Below are positions 6,388 through 7,619 of a DNA stretch of 7,619 nucleotides, piece by piece. A program made the position numbers and the translations under genes. This stretch comes from Actinomyces sp. (GTDB lineage: Bacteria > Actinomycetota > Actinomycetes > Actinomycetales > Actinomycetaceae), in the NCBI RefSeq assembly GCF_030530635.1, contig NZ_JAUMUL010000095.1:1-7619 (forward strand). The letters run 5' to 3'. The notes beneath the pieces are model-generated. The model did not search any database. It saw only the letters and a program-made list of their open reading frames with translations, and had not been told where the DNA came from. Each line of letters starts with the position of its first letter. Positions within the stretch are counted from its first letter, which is position 1.

Positions 6388-7203
6388 ATGGACACGAGTA
6401 GGGAGCACGCGGCGGATTTCATTGAGGCGGCCGGTGTGCGCCTGTCGGCCCGCCGGGCCGCGGTGCGCCGGCTGATCGGCGCCGTACCGTCCGAACGGCG
6501 CGCCCAGACGCAGGCGCTGCTGCTGGCGGCCGGCCGCGAACTGATCGCCGATCAGGGCATCGCAGGCACGTCCGTGGGAGACATCTGCTCACGGGCCGGT
6601 TTCAGTCGCGGCGCCTTCTATTCCAACTTCACCGACATGGACCATTTCGTGCAGCGCCTGGCCGAGGAGCAGTGGGCCTCCATCATCGAATTCGTGGAGG
6701 ATTCCGTGGTGCACGAACTGCCTCACGGCGCGCAGGCGAGTGCCCCGGAGACCGACTCCGAGGTCGCGGCGGGCCTGGCCGGCCTCACCTCCCGTCTGCT
6801 CGGCGCGATGCCCATCTCACGCGAGCTGTTCCTGCTGCAGCACGAATTCGCCGCCTACATCGCACGCGCAGGCGACCACGCCGGAGCCGCTCTCCTGCGC
6901 GAGGGCCATGCCGCCTTCAAACGCCGGCTGGGCAGCGTGCTGATAACCGGGCTGGCATCGATCGGCCGCGAGTGCCTGCTCAGTCCCGAAGACACCACCG
7001 AACTCGTCTTCGCCGTCGCCGAACGCTCGATGCGCATGGCGCTGACCGAGGAGCCCGCAGACCTCGCCACCGACGAGCCGGACCTGATCTCCTTCCTGGA
7101 ACGGGCCCTGCCGACGCTCTTGGCCCGCCTGTCTACGCCGGTCCCCCACATACCGCGCGCCCTTGACACGCACGGTGGTGGCTCAGCTACTCTCGCGCCA
7201 TGA
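6388..7203 (+). CDS. TetR/AcrR family transcriptional regulator
   Basis: A 271-residue protein. The TetR-type DNA-binding domain is at about 40-87: a first helix QALLLAAGRELIADQG (42-57), then the helix-turn-helix TSVGDICSRAGFSRGAFYSN (61-80) ending in the typical FYSNFTDMDHF. The rest, about 95-265, is a helical ligand/dimerisation domain with no recognisable specificity. It is divergent from the export operon and adjacent to two matching palindromes, so it is most likely the local repressor that releases the operon when it binds an effector. The N-terminal extension before the DNA-binding domain is longer than usual. ATG 6388 lacks a clear ribosome site, whereas GTG 6436 has GAGG 8 nt upstream (6424-6427) and would give 255 residues. 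An in-frame stop at 6370 excludes starts further upstream. The stop codon overlaps the next ORF (ATGA, 7200-7203). Confidence 0.93.
   Translation: MDTSREHAADFIEAAGVRLSARRAAVRRLIGAVPSERRAQTQALLLAAGRELIADQGIAGTSVGDICSRAGFSRGAFYSNFTDMDHFVQRLAEEQWASIIEFVEDSVVHELPHGAQASAPETDSEVAAGLAGLTSRLLGAMPISRELFLLQHEFAAYIARAGDHAGAALLREGHAAFKRRLGSVLITGLASIGRECLLSPEDTTELVFAVAERSMRMALTEEPADLATDEPDLISFLERALPTLLARLSTPVPHIPRALDTHGGGSATLAP
7163..7193 (+). promoter_or_regulatory. Promoter for a leaderless transcript
   Basis: A perfect TTGACA (7163-7168) and a TANNNT-type TACTCT (7188-7193) are separated by 19 bp, inside the last codons of the TetR gene. A start 7 nt after the -10 falls on the A of ATG 7200, so the transcript would begin with the start codon. 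Leaderless messages are common in actinobacteria. The 19-bp spacing is slightly long. Confidence 0.6.
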
Positions 7204-7274
7204 CCACTTCGACGCCCACGACCCGTGCCCTGATGGCGCGCGCCGAGAGCATGCGTCGAATGCGGATGCGCTGA
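7200..7274 (+). CDS. Putative leaderless regulatory leader peptide, Met/Arg-rich tail
   Basis: ATG 7200 to TGA 7274 encodes 24 residues, beginning MTTSTPTTR and ending MRRMRMR. The last seven codons are three Met and four Arg, the Arg written CGT, CGA, CGG and CGC, so all four CGN codons are used. It lies 7 nt downstream of a TACTCT -10 and so is probably the very 5' end of its mRNA. The stop codon lies within a hairpin (7268-7280), and about 227 nt of untranslated, structured sequence separate it from the next CDS at 7502. Short leaderless ORFs whose tail is enriched in one amino acid are known attenuation sensors in actinobacteria, for example Cys-rich ones before sulfur genes. By analogy this one would sense Met or Arg supply. 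That function is an inference from layout alone. Confidence 0.55.
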   Translation: MTTSTPTTRALMARAESMRRMRMR

Positions 7275-7292
7275 CAGCGCCAGCCGTCGCTG
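7268..7292 (+). promoter_or_regulatory. Mutually exclusive hairpins at the leader stop codon
   Basis: The segment CAGCGC (7275-7280) can pair backwards with GCGCTG (7268-7273, which includes the first two bases of the TGA stop) or, through CAGCG, forwards with CGCTG (7288-7292), which is followed by TTT. A ribosome stalled on the Met/Arg codons or resting at the stop would change which pairing forms. The stems are only 4-6 bp, so a strong terminator is not evident. The first pairing must open to a loop of about 5 nt. Confidence 0.4.
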
Positions 7293-7410
7293 TTTACACG
7301 AGTAACGGTCAGAGTCCGAGTCGCCCGTGGGCGCTCGTCGCACTCCGCTGCCCCTTGGGTTCGCGTTCATCTTCTTCGCATCTTCTCACCCCGCCGCCGC
7401 GCCCGTTCCT

Positions 7411-7476
7411 CGCCGAGTTCGGTCGAAATTACCGCCGAGTTCGGTCGAAATAACCGCCGAGTTCGGTCGATATGGC
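7411..7476. repeat. Three tandem 22-bp intergenic repeats
   Basis: Three head-to-tail units start at 7411, 7433 and 7455. All share CGCCGAGTTCGGTCGA exactly; the unit tails are AATTAC, AATAAC and TATGGC. Each contains two overlapping dyads, CCGA-GT-TCGG and TTCG-GT-CGAA. A related motif lies at 1-34 in the opposite orientation. There are no unique spacers, so this is not a CRISPR array. The array lies in the untranslated stretch between the leader ORF and the CDS at 7502. In the last unit CCGCC (7454-7458) can pair with GGCGG (7474-7478), so that copy may form an RNA hairpin shortly before the ribosome site. Confidence 0.85.
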
Positions 7477-7491
7477 GGCGCCAAACCCAAC

Positions 7492-7496
7492 AGGAA
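7492..7496 (+). promoter_or_regulatory. Ribosome binding site for the 7502 CDS
   Basis: AGGAA lies 5 nt before ATG 7502. This supports translation of the partial gene at the window edge and marks the end of the untranslated leader region. Confidence 0.6.
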
Positions 7497-7501
7497 CCAC
7501 C

Positions 7502-7619
7502 ATGACCACTCTCACTCCCGCCAGATTCCCGGCCACCTACCCCCTATCCGATCAGCCGAGTCATTCACCGATCTCGGAGCGTCGGGCCTCGTCCGCCGCG
7601 GCCACGCCGCCAGCCGCCG
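7502..7619 (+). CDS. N-terminal fragment of an unidentified protein (runs off window)
   Basis: An open frame from ATG 7502 to the window end gives 39 residues, starting MTTLTPARFPATYPLSDQ and rich in Ser, Pro and Ala. There is no signal peptide, membrane segment or recognisable domain. This looks like a low-complexity N-terminal extension ahead of a folded domain outside the window. The AGGAA ribosome site and the leader-like region upstream support a real gene. If the Met/Arg leader is an attenuator, an amino-acid biosynthesis or transport gene would be expected here, but nothing in the 39 residues shows it. The first ten bases of its ORF region (CATGACCACT) match those of the leader ORF at 7200. 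Confidence 0.5.
   Translation, partial: MTTLTPARFPATYPLSDQPSHSPISERRASSAAATPPAA

Noticed and set aside
7322..7333. CGCCC-GT-GGGCG palindrome as a terminator
   Set aside because: The stem is short with a 2-base loop and no T-run follows, so it is not convincing as an intrinsic terminator.
7163..7453. A 96-residue plus-strand open frame running into the repeat array
   Set aside because: It starts within the end of the TetR gene, has no ribosome site, has a low-complexity translation, and ends by reading through the tandem repeats.
7411..7476. CRISPR array
   Set aside because: The units are tandem with a 22-bp period and have no unique spacers; no cas gene is nearby.

Overview
The window is very GC-rich, with codon use biased to G/C at third positions and little intergenic space. 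It looks like a high-GC actinobacterial chromosome. The intergenic tandem repeats and the leaderless short ORF suggest Actinomycetaceae (Actinomyces-like), but that placement is an inference, not a proof. I see no rRNA, tRNA, CRISPR array, transposase or phage gene.

Layout. Positions 1-49 hold part of a tandem repeat. From 6183 down to 50, a three-gene minus-strand operon encodes: (i) a YhgE/Pip-type membrane protein (3778-6183), (ii) an ABC exporter half with a degenerate ATPase domain (1813-3744), and (iii) a partner ABC exporter half with an intact Walker A/B (50-1816, 4-bp ATGA overlap with ii). A divergent TetR-family regulator (6388-7203, plus strand) is separated from the operon by about 200 bp. 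That gap carries two near-identical inverted repeats of the form ATACA-N4-TGTAT, 24 bp apart, lying over the likely operon promoter.

Overlapping the TetR stop codon is a probable leaderless 24-codon ORF (7200-7274) ending in a Met/Arg run. It has a TTGACA/TACTCT promoter inside the end of the TetR gene. It is followed by mutually exclusive short hairpins, three tandem 22-bp repeats and a ribosome binding site. A new CDS then starts at 7502 and runs off the window. This reads like an attenuation-type leader region of a separate transcription unit.

How the parts fit. The two ABC halves have complementary lesions: the Walker A, Walker B and H-loop are lost in one, and the LSGGQ signature is altered in the other. 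A heterodimer would therefore have exactly one consensus ATP site and one degenerate site. The YhgE/Pip protein, with a large extracytoplasmic heptad-repeat region, is co-transcribed with them, and the TetR protein probably represses the operon through the twin operators. The substrate cannot be read from the sequence. The most notable items are the twin operators, the complementary ATPase pair tied to a Pip-type protein, the Met/Arg leader with switchable hairpins, and a repeat family present at both edges of the window.
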